Assembly: GCA_964631205.1 (NCBI GenBank)
Contig: CAZVWU010000007.1
Location: 1-39,753, forward strand
DNA length: 39,753 nucleotides
Source: CAYYYJ01 sp964631205
GTDB taxonomy: Archaea > Aenigmatarchaeota > Aenigmatarchaeia > QMZP01 > JACQNV01
Reading direction: 5' to 3'
Shown here: piece by piece, positions 39,695 through 39,753 of the stretch
Layout of the letters: each line of letters starts with the position of its first letter
How positions within the stretch are numbered: position 1 is the stretch's first letter
Program-made: the position numbers and the translations under genes
Notes under the pieces: generated by a model
Told to the model about the DNA's origin: nothing
The model's input: only the letters and a program-made list of their open reading frames with translations
The model's database searches: none

Positions 39695-39753
39695 TTACAC
39701 ATCAGGCAGGCTGCTGTCAATGTCTGTTACAGCTTCGCTGACTTCTTTGAGGA
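39695..39753 (-). CDS. C-terminal end of an unidentified minus-strand gene (partial)
   Basis: An open frame entering from the right edge ends at a TAA at 39695-39697, with a predicted tail LKEVSEAVTDIDSSLPDV. Only 18 residues are inside the window, so the product cannot be named. The convergent orientation after uS11 is consistent with a real gene, but this is the weakest call here. Confidence 0.35.
   Translation of the reverse strand, partial: LKEVSEAVTDIDSSLPDV

Noticed and set aside
1..39753. CRISPR arrays, insertion sequences, prophage or integrase genes
   Set aside because: No spaced repeat arrays, transposase-like proteins or integrase motifs were seen on either strand.

Overview
The window is a densely packed stretch of an archaeal chromosome with about 40% GC by eye. 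Archaeal markers are the uS13-uS4-uS11 ribosomal cluster at the right end, a replication factor C large subunit, RtcB plus archease, an archaeal-type tRNA-Pro, and TATA boxes about 25-30 bases upstream of many start codons (mostly leaderless genes). The short genes, many secreted LamG/Cys-rich proteins and several unrecognised genes suggest a DPANN-type archaeon, perhaps Woesearchaeota-like. That lineage call is inference.

Layout. 1-5.2 kb: a small zinc-finger protein, a DUF1858/A-type Fe-S carrier fusion, a P-loop ATPase, a VapBC toxin-antitoxin pair with a palindromic operator candidate, a DUF2203 protein, a membrane protein and an M23-like lipoprotein. 5.2-14.1 kb: archease, a methyltransferase-like protein, an alpha/beta hydrolase, an orphan protein, RtcB, a HAD phosphatase, a methyltransferase overlapping the RFC large subunit, and an unrecognised two-gene unit whose first gene is a 59-residue ORF. 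14.1-17.8 kb: a tandem Lrp/AsnC regulator, a lycopene-cyclase-domain membrane protein, an aminotransferase, a HIT protein and tRNA-Pro(UGG). 17.8-23.2 kb: a six-gene Suf operon (regulator-SufB-SufD-SufS-SufU/IscU-SufC). 23.3-28.7 kb: a Cys-rich surface protein, a PIN nuclease, a K+-independent-type H+-pyrophosphatase, a small protein and two three-Cys ferredoxins. 28.7-33.8 kb: two large LamG surface proteins. 33.9-39.75 kb: a COG1331 thioredoxin-fold protein, a sigma-70-like protein, an FAD monooxygenase, a four-Cys ferredoxin preceded by a truncated copy of its own N-terminus, uS13, uS4, uS11 and the tail of one more gene.

Iron-sulfur metabolism is the main theme: a full Suf assembly operon with a Cys-rich putative sensor, an A-type carrier fusion, and three related single-cluster ferredoxins that differ at one cluster ligand. 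The most unexpected gene is the sigma-70-like protein at 35937-36485, because archaeal transcription normally uses TBP and TFB. An 18-bp perfect palindrome centred on the predicted suf transcription start is the best regulatory signal. No gene-free stretch exceeds 300 bases, and I saw no CRISPR array, insertion sequence or rRNA gene.
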